A DNA stretch of 64,000 nt from Rheinheimera hassiensis (GTDB taxonomy: Bacteria; Pseudomonadota; Gammaproteobacteria; Enterobacterales; Alteromonadaceae). The stretch is from contig NZ_JAKUJZ010000012.1 in assembly GCF_022436675.1 (NCBI RefSeq), positions 19,376-83,375 on the forward strand. Direction: 5' to 3'. The position numbers and the translations under genes are program-made. Under the pieces are notes generated by a model. That model was not told where the DNA came from and did no database searches. It was given only the letters and a program-made list of their open reading frames with translations. Below, in pieces: positions 16,426 to 28,463 of this stretch. Within the stretch, counting starts at the first letter, position 1. Every line of letters begins with the position of its first letter.

Positions 16426-16689
16426 TTAGCTTTTCTCATTGTGCTTTTCAGGAACAGGATCATCACCGCCTGCATGTAAGGGGTGACATTTTAATAAACG
16501 TTTCGCCGCTAACCAACTGCCTTTTAGTATGCCAAAGCGTTCTATCGCAGTAATAGCGTAATGTGAACAAGTCGGATGAAAACGGCAGCTGGGTCCGAAT
16601 AGTGGGCTAATCAGTCTCTGGTAACCGCGCAGCAGCGTTAACGCTATGCTGACAGCGAAGCGGTGTACTGGCGAGCGATCTTGCGCCAT
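16426..16689 (-). CDS. yidD: YidD, membrane protein insertion efficiency factor
   Basis: The 87-residue protein carries the YidD core [24 protein letters not shown] (quoted in part: [16 protein letters not shown]) with conserved cysteines and a basic amphipathic N-terminus that likely associates with the inner membrane. It overlaps the 3' end of rnpA by 46 bp in another frame, as commonly seen in this conserved rpmH-rnpA-yidD-yidC cluster. It assists YidC-dependent insertion. Confidence 0.95.
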   Translation of the reverse strand: MAQDRSPVHRFAVSIALTLLRGYQRLISPLFGPSCRFHPTCSHYAITAIERFGILKGSWLAAKRLLKCHPLHAGGDDPVPEKHNEKS

Positions 16690-17012
16690 AACTTTTCCAG
16701 TTGCCTCTGTAACTCATCATTAGCCGTATTGCTAATATCACCTTTTACCATCAGCACCAAATCGACACCAGGCAACTCATGTTGATGCAAACGAAAGCTG
16801 TTACGCACACAGCGCTTAATGCGATTGCGTTGCACGGCTAATTTAACACGTTTTTTTGCGATAGTAAGGCCTAATCGGGGATGAGGCAGATGATTGGCTT
16901 TTGCCAAGATGGTGAACAGCGGGGAAGAAACCCGAAAAGGAAGTTGGAAAACGTTATCGAATTGACCGGGAGTTAACAGTCGTAACTCCCTGCCGAATTT
17001 CAAGCTGACCAC
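16644..17012 (-). CDS. rnpA: RnpA, protein component of RNase P
   Basis: The 122-residue basic protein contains the RNase P protein signature [13 protein letters not shown] (about residues 61-73) and the N-terminal [12 protein letters not shown] motif. It binds the catalytic RNA and the 5' leader of pre-tRNA. The start is a GTG at 17012 followed by a second valine codon, the same start arrangement as in E. coli rnpA. It lies 18 bases after rpmH and overlaps yidD. Confidence 0.95.
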   Translation of the reverse strand: MVSLKFGRELRLLTPGQFDNVFQLPFRVSSPLFTILAKANHLPHPRLGLTIAKKRVKLAVQRNRIKRCVRNSFRLHQHELPGVDLVLMVKGDISNTANDELQRQLEKLWRKIARQYTASLSA

Positions 17013-17030
17013 GCAGCGGTTAACAGCTAA

Positions 17031-17168
17031 TTAAGCTGATAAACGCTGACGGCCTTTAGCACGACGACGCGCTAATACCTGACGACCACCTTTGGTAGCC
17101 ATACGTGCACGGAAACCGTGGTTACGCTTGCGCTTTAATACGCTTGGTTGAAAAGTTCTTTTACTCAT
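17031..17168 (-). CDS. rpmH: Ribosomal protein L34
   Basis: This 45-residue, Arg/Lys-rich frame begins [20 protein letters not shown] and ends [12 protein letters not shown], the almost invariant L34 sequence. It is shorter than the usual ORF cut-off. The ATG is at 17168 with GGA nine bases upstream. It heads the minus-strand rpmH-rnpA-yidD-yidC cluster and is divergent from dnaA. Confidence 0.97.
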   Translation of the reverse strand: MSKRTFQPSVLKRKRNHGFRARMATKGGRQVLARRRAKGRQRLSA

Positions 17169-17604
17169 AATTTCATCCGTCCGGTCGAAATATTTACTAA
17201 AGGTTTCTGTGTTTTAGTAAATATACCAAAACGCAGCTGACAAAAATGAGCGCGAATTTTAAGTAGTCTGCAGCTTAAAGTCAATCTGATCCTGTGTTTT
17301 ATTGCACGGCGATCAACTCAGATCCTGTTTTCACTAAAGTTTTCCACAGGCAGGCCTATGCTAACTGAATAAAGTGTGAGTTATTTTACTTTTAGTTTAA
17401 ATTCTTCGGGCAAAAAGCAGTGGTATTATGAAAAGGTATAAGAGAATTTATGTTATATAAAACATTTAGTTATGGCTAATTGCGCTGGCAATGCGTTAAT
17501 TTACAAAAGTCAATATTGAAGTTGTGGATAAGATAGTACCATAATGTGCGCTTCGTTAACTTACGCCAGCCTTTTTAATCATAATAACTAAGGCTTCAGG
17601 AGAT
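17169..17604. other. rpmH-dnaA divergent intergenic region
   Basis: These 436 bases contain no gene. They must hold the divergent rpmH and dnaA promoters. I see three GATC sites (17288, 17311, 17321), a one-mismatch DnaA box (TTTTCCACA, 17340-17348) and a perfect box at 17523-17531. The box count and GATC density are well below those of the mnmG-mioC region, so I read this as the autoregulated dnaA control region and not as the origin. Confidence 0.6.
17523..17531 (-). promoter_or_regulatory. DnaA box upstream of dnaA (autoregulation)
   Basis: TTATCCACA on the minus strand, about 75 bases before the dnaA start, is a perfect box placed where DnaA is known to repress its own promoter in enterobacteria. 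Confidence 0.7.
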
Positions 17605-18978
17605 ATGGTGTATCAGTCCGTTTGGCAAAATTGCCTGCAAGCGCTGCAAGCCGAATTGCCCGCGCAGCATTTCAGCATGTGGATCCGCCCGCTGCAAGCT
17701 GACAGTTCTGACACAGGGCTAACCTTGTACGCACCCAACCGCTTTGTGCTGGATTGGGTACGCGAGAAGTACCTGAACCGGATCATGGAGCTGATCCACG
17801 ATTACTGTGGCGATGACGCGCCACGGCTGAAGTTTGACGTAGGTTCCAGCCAGAGTAATAAAGCGCGTTCAAATACTCCGGCGCCGGCCTTAGCGGCTGT
17901 GCCCCAGGCCGCGCCTGTGCAAAGAGAAGCGCCCGAGCCCGCACCGAAAACTATTGTTACCAGTAATGTACGCGCCAACTACACCTTTACTAACTTTGTT
18001 GAAGGTAAATCTAACCAATTGGCGCGAGCTGCTGCCAGCCAGGTGGCCGATAACCCCGGCACAGCTTATAACCCGCTATTTATTTACGGTGGTACCGGTT
18101 TAGGTAAAACTCACTTATTGCATGCAGTAGGTAATGGCATACTGGCAAAAAAGCCGGATGCTAAAGTGATTTATATGCACTCTGAACGCTTTGTACAGGA
18201 TATGGTAAAAGCGTTACAAAACAATGCTATAGAAGAGTTTAAACGCTATTATCGTTCGGTAGATGCGCTACTTATCGATGATATTCAGTTTTTTGCTAAT
18301 AAAGAGCGCTCGCAGGAAGAGTTTTTCCATACCTTTAATGCGCTGCTTGAAGGCAACCAGCAAATTATTCTTACCAGCGATCGTTACCCGAAAGAAATTG
18401 ACGGCGTAGAAGACCGGTTAAAATCGCGTTTTGGTTGGGGCCTGACCATTGCCATTGAACCGCCAGAGCTGGAAACCCGGGTGGCTATTTTGATGCGTAA
18501 AGCGCACGAAAACCAAATTCGCCTGCCCGAAGAAGTGGCATTTTTTATTGCCAAGCGGTTACGCTCTAACGTGCGCGAACTTGAAGGCGCGTTAAACCGC
18601 GTTATTGCTAACGCCAATTTTACTGGCCGGCCTATTACTATCGACTTTGTCCGTGAAGCACTGCGCGATTTACTCGCGCTGCAGGATAAGTTAGTTACCA
18701 TCGAAAACATCCAGAAAACCGTTGCCGAATACTATAAAATCCGCGTTGCCGATCTATTGTCTAAACGCCGCTCGCGCTCGGTAGCCCGGCCGCGGCAAAT
18801 GGCGATGGCGTTGTCAAAAGAGCTGACCAACCACAGTTTGCCGGAAATTGGCGATGCTTTTGGCGGTCGCGATCACACTACAGTGCTGCATGCCTGTCGT
18901 AAAATCGAGTCGCTAAAAGAAGAAACGCACGAAATAAAAGAAGACTTCCAGAATTTAATCCGTACTTTGTCATCGTAA
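17605..18978 (+). CDS. dnaA: DnaA, chromosomal replication initiator
   Basis: The 457-residue protein has the four DnaA domains: N-terminal DnaB-interaction domain ([20 protein letters not shown], about residues 7-26), variable linker (about 88-125), AAA+ domain with Walker [10 protein letters not shown] (about 164-172) and Walker [10 protein letters not shown], and C-terminal box-binding domain with [15 protein letters not shown]. The ATG at 17605 lies only two bases after AGGAG. The next codon, a GTG at 17608, has better spacing and may be the true start (E. coli dnaA also uses GTG). It is followed by dnaN-recF-gyrB in the standard order. Confidence 0.97.
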   Translation: MVYQSVWQNCLQALQAELPAQHFSMWIRPLQADSSDTGLTLYAPNRFVLDWVREKYLNRIMELIHDYCGDDAPRLKFDVGSSQSNKARSNTPAPALAAVPQAAPVQREAPEPAPKTIVTSNVRANYTFTNFVEGKSNQLARAAASQVADNPGTAYNPLFIYGGTGLGKTHLLHAVGNGILAKKPDAKVIYMHSERFVQDMVKALQNNAIEEFKRYYRSVDALLIDDIQFFANKERSQEEFFHTFNALLEGNQQIILTSDRYPKEIDGVEDRLKSRFGWGLTIAIEPPELETRVAILMRKAHENQIRLPEEVAFFIAKRLRSNVRELEGALNRVIANANFTGRPITIDFVREALRDLLALQDKLVTIENIQKTVAEYYKIRVADLLSKRRSRSVARPRQMAMALSKELTNHSLPEIGDAFGGRDHTTVLHACRKIESLKEETHEIKEDFQNLIRTLSS

Positions 18979-18990
18979 AGGGACTTGGTC

Positions 18991-20094
18991 ATGCAATTTA
19001 CTATCAACAGAGACGCCTTACTTAAGCCATTACAAATGGTGTCTGGCGCTATAGAGCGCCGCCATACGCTGCCTATTTTATCTAACGTATTACTGGAAGT
19101 AACCGAAGCAAGCTTGTCACTTACCGGTACTGATTTAGAAGTAGAGCTGGTTGCCACTACCGATGCCCTTAGTGTACAAAGCCCCGGCCGTATTACCGTG
19201 CCAGCAAAAAAGCTGTTGGATATTTGCCGCAGCCTGCCGGAAGGTTCTGATATTCGCGTACAACTGCAGGGTGATAATTGCATTCTTACCTGCGGGAAAA
19301 CCAAGTTCACTTTATCTACCTTAAGCGCGTCTGAGTATCCTAACCTGGAAAGCTGGCAGGGTGAGGTAGACATTCAGCTAACACGGATGCAGTTGCGCAA
19401 GTTGCTCGACGACACTGCGTTTTCTATGGCGAATCAGGATGTACGTTATTACTTAAACGGCTTGCTGTTTGAAGTAGATAACGGCGCGGTAAAAGCGGTA
19501 GCGACTGACGGCCACCGTTTAGCATTAAGTGGCCTTGATTTACCGGGCCTGACGGCGCAACAAAAGCAAATTATTATTCCGCGTAAAGGCGTGCTTGAAG
19601 TGATGCGCTTGCTGGCCAGCGATGATCAGCTGATTACTTTGAGCCTGGGCCAAAACCATATTCGCCTGACAGACAGCAACTATGTGTTTAGCAGTAAGCT
19701 GATTGATGGCCGCTTCCCCGATTACCGCCGCGTATTGCCGCGTAACAGCAATAAGCTGGTTACGGCGCATCGCAGTGTATTAAAAGATGCCTGCACCCGG
19801 GCGTCTATTTTATCTAACGAAAAATACCGCGGTGTACGTTTTACGCTAACCAGTGGCGAGCTGCAAATTGTGGCGAACAACCCCGAGCACGAGCAGGCCG
19901 AAGAAATTATTGAAGTAGAATACCAGGGCGACAACCTGGAAATTGGTTTTAATGTCGGCTACCTGCTGGATGTACTCAATACCTTAGCCACCGATTTAGT
20001 GGTGCTGCACCTGAACGATGCTAACTCCAGTGCACTGGTAGAGGGCGTTGGCAATATTGGTGCATCTTACGTTGTTATGCCAATGCGCCTGTAA
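18991..20094 (+). CDS. dnaN: DNA polymerase III beta subunit (sliding clamp)
   Basis: The 367-residue protein matches the family length (E. coli 366). It begins MQFTINRDALLKPLQMVSGA and contains RHTLPILSNVLLEV and LSLTGTDLEVELVA in the first clamp domain; it ends with the conserved YVVMPMRL. It dimerises as a ring around DNA and tethers polymerases. The ATG at 18991 with AAGGGA upstream is preferred over a TTG six bases earlier. It lies 12 bases after dnaA and two before recF, so the genes are co-transcribed. Confidence 0.97.
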   Translation: MQFTINRDALLKPLQMVSGAIERRHTLPILSNVLLEVTEASLSLTGTDLEVELVATTDALSVQSPGRITVPAKKLLDICRSLPEGSDIRVQLQGDNCILTCGKTKFTLSTLSASEYPNLESWQGEVDIQLTRMQLRKLLDDTAFSMANQDVRYYLNGLLFEVDNGAVKAVATDGHRLALSGLDLPGLTAQQKQIIIPRKGVLEVMRLLASDDQLITLSLGQNHIRLTDSNYVFSSKLIDGRFPDYRRVLPRNSNKLVTAHRSVLKDACTRASILSNEKYRGVRFTLTSGELQIVANNPEHEQAEEIIEVEYQGDNLEIGFNVGYLLDVLNTLATDLVVLHLNDANSSALVEGVGNIGASYVVMPMRL

Positions 20095-20096
20095 CG

Positions 20097-23616
<3,520 letters not shown>

Positions 23617-23630
23617 TCTGATGTACGATT

Positions 23631-23657
23631 AAAAAACGGGCCTACGGGCCCGTTTTT
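23631..23657. terminator. Bidirectional terminator between gyrB and the winged-helix gene
   Basis: CGGGCC pairs with GGCCCG (loop TACG), flanked by A's on the left and five T's on the right, so both strands gain a U tract. It serves the convergent gyrB (+) and the regulator gene (-). Confidence 0.88.
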
Positions 23658-24204
23658 ATTTGTGAGCTGCAATATTCTCCGGTTCGGCATAGTAATAACC
23701 GACACCATACATAGTGTGGATGAAGCGTAGTTTGGGGTAGAGCTGGCGGTGTTTGGCGCGTAGTTTGCGGATATGGCAATCTATAGTGCGCTCGCAAATA
23801 TCTGCATAATCGGTATAGCTGCTGTCCATCAGGTGGCTGCGGCTAAATACCTGCCTGGGGTGGGTTGCCATTAACTGATGAAACTTAAATTCCAGTTTAG
23901 TTAGCTTTACCGATTGCTGCGGCGAGCTTAGCGTAAAGCGCAGGGTGTCTATAATTAGCAGTGGCGGTGGTTGCGGGCTGGCAGGTTCAATAATAGGGCT
24001 AGCCGGGCCTGCCAGGGCTTTTAAATGCGAGCTTAAGTCGCCAAGTACGCCGTTTAATTCGGTGATCTGTGCAGCCATACGCTGATAGAGATCTGGCGGA
24101 ATATCAGATTTACGCACCTGTTGTTCCAGCAGCGATACCAGCAAAAACGCTTTCTGTGAAAGTTGTACACCTTCATGATTGTCCGTTTTATCTGTCACTG
24201 TCAT
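23656..24204 (-). CDS. Orphan winged-helix (OmpR/PhoB-type) transcriptional regulator
   Basis: The 182-residue protein has a C-terminal OmpR/PhoB-type DNA-binding domain (about residues 84-172), including LTKLEFKFHQLMATHPRQVFSR, the recognition region CERTIDCHIRKLRAKH, and the wing IHTMYGVGYYY. No receiver domain and no membrane segment are present. The N-terminal 80 residues are helical and unrecognised. The ATG at 24204 with GGAGG four bases upstream is preferred over an upstream ATG at 24222. It is divergent from the flgH-flgP-flgT operon, so it may control that operon; this is inferred from position only. Confidence 0.8.
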   Translation of the reverse strand: MTVTDKTDNHEGVQLSQKAFLLVSLLEQQVRKSDIPPDLYQRMAAQITELNGVLGDLSSHLKALAGPASPIIEPASPQPPPLLIIDTLRFTLSSPQQSVKLTKLEFKFHQLMATHPRQVFSRSHLMDSSYTDYADICERTIDCHIRKLRAKHRQLYPKLRFIHTMYGVGYYYAEPENIAAHK

Positions 24205-24354
24205 CGCACCTCCCGAAAACAATACTATGAATGAAAACTGAATAATGTGAAGGGTATTTTACCTTTATTAACGCTTTTCCCTGATCCTTCCATAGTTTTT
24301 CCACATTGTTTCGCTAACCTGATACTGGCTGAATACGGCTGGGTTAAGGTAATA

Positions 24355-25113
24355 ATGGCTATGAACAAATATCTTGTTTGCTTACTGCTAAGCATAAATA
24401 CACTAACAGCGTGTTCATCTTTTGATGATGCGGCCCCGCCAGCTGGCCTGGAAGACAGGGTACGGCCGGACGCGGGTTTACCGGTGTCGAAACTGGACAA
24501 GCCAGACCCGGATGACCCTTACTACGCCGCACTGGAACCCGAGCCTGAAGTGATGCCGCTAAAAAGAAATGGCTCCTTGTTTAACCCCGACCGGTTGCAC
24601 AGTTTGTATGTTGAGCGCTCGCACTTTAAAGCTGGCGATATAGTGTCGGTGCAATTGTCGGAGTCGACCCGCGCGACCAAAAAGGGTAATACCGAGCTGC
24701 AGAAAAGCTCTGACTACAACCTCGACCCGATCCAGATCCCCGGTGGTAACCTGCGAATTGCCGGTAAAGAAGTAAACCTGGGCCTAAGCCAGGACCAACG
24801 CTTTAAAGGTGACGGTTCTGCCAGCCAAAGTAACGACTTTGAAGGTGAGCTAACGGTAACGGTAATGCGGGTGCTGAATAACGATAACCTGCTGGTGCGT
24901 GGCGATAAATGGATGCTTATTAATAACGGTAAAGAATTCATAAGGTTAACCGGAATTATCCGGGCAAAAGATGTCGATAAAGATAACAAAATTAAATCGA
25001 CTAAAATTGCTAACGCCCGCATTGAATATTCCGGTACCGGCGCCCTGGCTGACAGCCAGCGTCTGGGCTGGTTAACTGAAAAACTGAATAACCCTGAGCT
25101 ATGGCCATTTTAA
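24355..25113 (+). CDS. flgH: FlgH, flagellar L-ring lipoprotein
   Basis: The 252-residue protein has a lipoprotein signal with lipobox LTAC (Cys at about residue 19). The FlgH core follows: GSLFNPDRLHSLYVERSHFKAGDIVSV (in part), FEGELTVTVMRVLNNDNLLVRG, and the end region IANARIEYSGTGALADSQRLGWL. It would form the outer-membrane bushing of the flagellar rod. The ATG at 24355 is chosen because it directly precedes the signal peptide; an in-frame upstream extension does not look coding. The gene overlaps flgP by 13 bp. It stands apart from any rod or hook operon in this window. Confidence 0.88.
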   Translation: MAMNKYLVCLLLSINTLTACSSFDDAAPPAGLEDRVRPDAGLPVSKLDKPDPDDPYYAALEPEPEVMPLKRNGSLFNPDRLHSLYVERSHFKAGDIVSVQLSESTRATKKGNTELQKSSDYNLDPIQIPGGNLRIAGKEVNLGLSQDQRFKGDGSASQSNDFEGELTVTVMRVLNNDNLLVRGDKWMLINNGKEFIRLTGIIRAKDVDKDNKIKSTKIANARIEYSGTGALADSQRLGWLTEKLNNPELWPF

Positions 25114-25559
25114 ACCTGCGCCTGCTGCTGGTAGTAGCGCTGGCGCTGCTTAGCGGCTGCAGCTATGAGCGCACTATAAGATATACGCTGGAGCCGCCAG
25201 AGCAGCGGCTGATCCTGGAAGCTACCGGCTATGCGGTGGTGGAGTCGCAGCCCGGCGTTAGCTATGAAGATAAGTTACTGGTGGCTATGGCGGCGTCGCG
25301 CCAGGATGCGTACCGCCAACTGGCAGAACAGCTTTACGGCAAAAGGTTAACGGCCAGCTCAAGCGCTGAGCAGTCGGTGCTGCTTGAGGATACTGTACAA
25401 AGCCAGGTGCAGGGCGTAATAAAAGGTGCTGAGCTGGTTGAAGCGACGGTAGACGGCAAGCTGTATGTAACCCGGCTAAAACTGGACACGGCTAATTTAA
25501 TTACACTGCCGCAGGCTAGTCTAACCCCGGCCAGCCCCCGGCAGAAGTGGTGGCGCTGA
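25101..25559 (+). CDS. flgP: FlgP-like outer-membrane lipoprotein (LPP20 family)
   Basis: The 152-residue protein has a lipoprotein signal peptide with lipobox LSGC (Cys at about residue 20). An LPP20-type domain follows with the AAxxDAYRQLAEQLYG motif (about residues 69-81 as ASRQDAYRQLAEQLYG). FlgP in vibrios and related bacteria forms the outer-membrane-associated basal disc of the sheathed or high-torque flagellar motor. It overlaps flgH by 13 bp and shares TGATG with flgT, so it is tightly coupled to both. Confidence 0.8.
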   Translation: MAILNLRLLLVVALALLSGCSYERTIRYTLEPPEQRLILEATGYAVVESQPGVSYEDKLLVAMAASRQDAYRQLAEQLYGKRLTASSSAEQSVLLEDTVQSQVQGVIKGAELVEATVDGKLYVTRLKLDTANLITLPQASLTPASPRQKWWR

Positions 25560-26728
25560 TGACAATATTACGCCTGACACTGGCAGCGTTACTGACATTT
25601 AATGTACAGGCCGAATGGTACAGCGGTAGCGGTACGGCGGTTATTTTTGATGATAACCGCCAGCTGGCACGGCAACAGGCGGCGAAACAGGCGCTGCGTA
25701 ATGTACTGCTACAGGGCGATGTATCGCTCGCTGCGTTGCAGTTGTATCGTCAGGAAGATCTGGCCGAAGAGTTATTTGCCCTGCATTCGTCTGTGCCGGT
25801 ATCACAAATTGTTATTCAGGAAGAGCATGAGCGCGACGGCCAGCTGTCAATTACGTTAAAAGCCGACGTCTGGCCGCAGGCAAATCTGTGTGATGATCGC
25901 AGCATAGCCAAGGCACTGGTGTTAACGCCATTTAGTTTGTCGGCCGGGGCAACGCAGGTTGCGCTGGGCAATAATGCACTGAATACAGAAATAAACCGCC
26001 GTTTTACTACGGCGGTGCAGCGCAGCCCGGCTGATTTTCTGGTTAAAGCCATAACCGCCGAGCCACTGTTTGCCCCCGAGCAGTATCAGCAGGGCCCGGC
26101 GCAGCAGCAACTGCGTAATATGGCGGAATCATCACAGGCACAATTTATTGTCGCAGGAAGGCTGCGTAATTTATCGTTTGGCCGTCAGCAGGCCGGCTTG
26201 CTAAAAAAAGAACGCTGGGTTCGCCAGTTTGCGCTGGAAGTCAGCGTGCTTGATGGCGTTAGTGGCCGGCCAATTCAAAGCCAGATTTACCAAACGCGCA
26301 CCTTATGGCCGTTTGCTATGACCACAGAGCTAGATCCGGCCAGCGATCAGCTGTGGCGCTCTGATTTTGGCATCGAGCTGCAAAGGTTAATCAATGAAGC
26401 AGTGGATGATATTGCGGTAGCGCTTAGTTGTGTGCGTGTTAAGGCTCAGGTTATCCGGGTGACAGGCAGTAGCATTACTATCAGCGTTGGCAGCAGGCAG
26501 GGGATAAAGCCGGGCGATACCTTTAGCCTGCTGCATAGCGACAGCTTTACTGATAGCTGGGGGAACAGCTACGCCGTAACGGCTGAAAATGACAGCCAAC
26601 TTGAAGTGGTACGGGTGTATCCGGACCATGCAGAAACACGGGCGGTTAAATCTCATTATCTGGCTCCGGTGCAGGTGCGGGATCAGGTGCAACTAGACAG
26701 TGTGAGGGAGAGACAATATGCAAATTAA
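25559..26728 (+). CDS. flgT: FlgT, flagellar H-ring protein
   Basis: The 389-residue protein has a cleavable signal peptide (about residues 1-18, ending NVQA) followed by EWYSGSGTAVI, the start of mature FlgT. The N-terminal LPP20-like domain carries RQQAAKQALRNVLLQGDVS. The middle domain has the LVLTPFSLS region, and the C-terminal domain contains SVGSRQGIKPGDTFSLLH, as in Vibrio FlgT. FlgT builds the H ring around the L and P rings in polar flagella. The start ATG at 25559 overlaps the flgP stop; an upstream GTG is less likely. Confidence 0.88.
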   Translation: MTILRLTLAALLTFNVQAEWYSGSGTAVIFDDNRQLARQQAAKQALRNVLLQGDVSLAALQLYRQEDLAEELFALHSSVPVSQIVIQEEHERDGQLSITLKADVWPQANLCDDRSIAKALVLTPFSLSAGATQVALGNNALNTEINRRFTTAVQRSPADFLVKAITAEPLFAPEQYQQGPAQQQLRNMAESSQAQFIVAGRLRNLSFGRQQAGLLKKERWVRQFALEVSVLDGVSGRPIQSQIYQTRTLWPFAMTTELDPASDQLWRSDFGIELQRLINEAVDDIAVALSCVRVKAQVIRVTGSSITISVGSRQGIKPGDTFSLLHSDSFTDSWGNSYAVTAENDSQLEVVRVYPDHAETRAVKSHYLAPVQVRDQVQLDSVRERQYAN

Positions 26729-27383
26729 CAGCAATATGTTTAGCACCATGACAGACTGGTTAAGTGACGGCACAGCAGAAAGCGATAACAATGCTGGCTT
26801 TATGCAAACACTGAACTCTGCGCTGGACCCCAATAACGAAAACGCAGAGCAGCAAGCAACGCAGCTGGTAAGCATGCTGAGCGGACAAGACGACACAGCA
26901 TCTGCGATGAAGGGTTCTGACGCTATGTTTGCCGCCCTGACACAAAATATGATGCAAAGCATGGTGCAGGCAGCGCTGGCGCCGACACCTGAACAAGCTG
27001 CTGCAACGGCAGCAGAAGCGGCAGATCCTGCCGCAACAGCCTTTGCTGATGGCAGTTCACCTGGCCTGGGCGATGCGCTGGATATTATTAACCCGCTGCA
27101 ACATATTCCACTGGTAAGCCAGTATTACCGCGACTGGACCGGCGATGATATGGGCTATATTTCACAGGTGGCCGGTGGTGCGCTGTGGGGCGGTAGCCTG
27201 GGGGTAGCCACTTCTTTTGTTAATCTCGGCCTGACCAGCGTGATGGGTAAAAGCCCAGCACAGTATATGCAGCAGTTTTTTACAGCTGATGAAGCCGCCA
27301 CTGCCAGCCCGGGCAATGTAGCAGCAAGCGCGCCATCGCCAACTCCGAAGCCAGCACCGGCCCTGCGCCCGGCCAGCAGTTAA
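26718..27383 (+). CDS. Unknown protein with an INPLQHIPLVS motif, linked to the flg operon
   Basis: The 221-residue protein overlaps the end of flgT by 11 bp and has GGGAGAG before its ATG, so it belongs to the same operon. The N-terminal half is acidic and low in complexity, with Ala- and Gln-rich stretches. The conserved-looking part (about residues 120-170) reads DIINPLQHIPLVSQYYRDWTG, then GGALWGGSLG, possibly a glycine-rich hairpin. I recall similar segments in uncharacterised proteins of other Proteobacteria but cannot name a family. The Pro/Ala-rich tail looks disordered. There is no signal peptide. Location suggests a flagellum-related role. Confidence 0.6.
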   Translation: MQINSNMFSTMTDWLSDGTAESDNNAGFMQTLNSALDPNNENAEQQATQLVSMLSGQDDTASAMKGSDAMFAALTQNMMQSMVQAALAPTPEQAAATAAEAADPAATAFADGSSPGLGDALDIINPLQHIPLVSQYYRDWTGDDMGYISQVAGGALWGGSLGVATSFVNLGLTSVMGKSPAQYMQQFFTADEAATASPGNVAASAPSPTPKPAPALRPASS

Positions 27384-27402
27384 CCGCGTTTGATTTTCCC
27401 GT

Positions 27403-27425
27403 TTGGGGGCCATTGCGGCCCCCAA
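27403..27425. terminator. 9-bp GC-rich hairpin downstream of the flg-linked operon
   Basis: TTGGGGGCC (27403-27411) pairs perfectly with GGCCCCCAA (27417-27425) around a 5-base loop. There is no T tract, so it is a weak terminator candidate or a 3'-end stabiliser. It lies 20 bases after the stop codon. Confidence 0.5.
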
Positions 27426-27542
27426 TCCTGCAATAACTGCAACCGGGCCGCTAACATTTTTGCCAAAAGCCGGTTCTGACCCTACAGATCACTGCCACAA
27501 CCAAGTATACTTTCCAGTCATTTTTTCAGTGAGTCACTACGC

Positions 27543-28463
27543 ATGCATAAGTACGATATTAAAACCTTCCAGGGGTTAATACTGGCCTTACAGGATTACT
27601 GGGCGCGGCAGGGCTGTGTATTGGTACAGCCACTGGATCTGGAAGTAGGTGCTGGTACTTTCCACCCTATGACCTTTTTACGCTCACTGGGGCCGGAACC
27701 GACCAACGTGGCCTATGTGCAACCTTGCCGTCGGCCCACAGACGGCCGCTACGGCGAAAACCCGAACCGGTTGCAGCATTACTATCAGTTTCAGGTAATT
27801 TTAAAGCCGTCACCGGATAATATTCAGGAGCTGTATTTAGGCTCGTTACGTGAACTGGGTATTGATACCCTGGTGCACGATATCCGCTTTGTTGAAGACA
27901 ACTGGGAATCGCCGACACTGGGCGCCTGGGGTCTGGGCTGGGAAGTCTGGTTAAACGGTATGGAAGTCACCCAGTTTACTTACTTCCAGCAGGTAGGGGG
28001 CTTAGAGTGCCGCCCGGTTACCGGCGAAATTACCTACGGTTTAGAGCGCCTGGCGATGTATATCCAGGGCGTCGATTCTATTTACGATCTGGTCTGGACC
28101 GACGGCCCGCTCGGCCGGGTAACCTATGGCGATGTGTTCCATCAGAATGAAGTTGAGCAAAGTACCTATAACTTTGAGCACGCTGATGTTGCCGCGTTGT
28201 TTAGCTACTTTGATCAGTGCGAAAAAGAAAGCCAGTACTTAATTGAGCAAGGCCTGGCTTTACCTGCCTACGAGAAAGTAATGAAGGCCTCGCACGCTTT
28301 TAATATGCTTGATGCCCGCCATGCTATTTCGGTAACCGAGCGCCAGCGCTATATTCTGCGGGTGCGGGCACTGGCTAAAGCCTGTGCTGAAGCCTATTAC
28401 GCTACGCGTGAGAAGCTGGGTTTCCCACTATGTAACAACCAGCGCAGCAAGCAGGAGGCATAA
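27543..28463 (+). CDS. glyQ: Glycyl-tRNA synthetase alpha subunit
   Basis: The 306-residue protein begins [20 protein letters not shown] and carries the class II aminoacyl-tRNA synthetase core, including the [15 protein letters not shown] and [19 protein letters not shown] (motif 2 region) segments and the [12 protein letters not shown] [11 protein letters not shown]. It is the catalytic subunit of the tetrameric bacterial GlyRS. The length fits E. coli GlyQ (303). Its stop overlaps the glyS start by one base (TAATG). Confidence 0.97.
   Translation: MHKYDIKTFQGLILALQDYWARQGCVLVQPLDLEVGAGTFHPMTFLRSLGPEPTNVAYVQPCRRPTDGRYGENPNRLQHYYQFQVILKPSPDNIQELYLGSLRELGIDTLVHDIRFVEDNWESPTLGAWGLGWEVWLNGMEVTQFTYFQQVGGLECRPVTGEITYGLERLAMYIQGVDSIYDLVWTDGPLGRVTYGDVFHQNEVEQSTYNFEHADVAALFSYFDQCEKESQYLIEQGLALPAYEKVMKASHAFNMLDARHAISVTERQRYILRVRALAKACAEAYYATREKLGFPLCNNQRSKQEA

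Noticed and set aside
17169..17604. Pseudomonad-style oriC between rpmH and dnaA
   Set aside because: Only one perfect DnaA box, one weak box and three GATC sites were found, against a much richer set in the mnmG-mioC gap. It is better explained as the dnaA control region.
24247..24354. Upstream extension of the flgH frame
   Set aside because: It would place 36 residues before a clear lipoprotein signal peptide, which would then not work. The ATG at 24355 fits.
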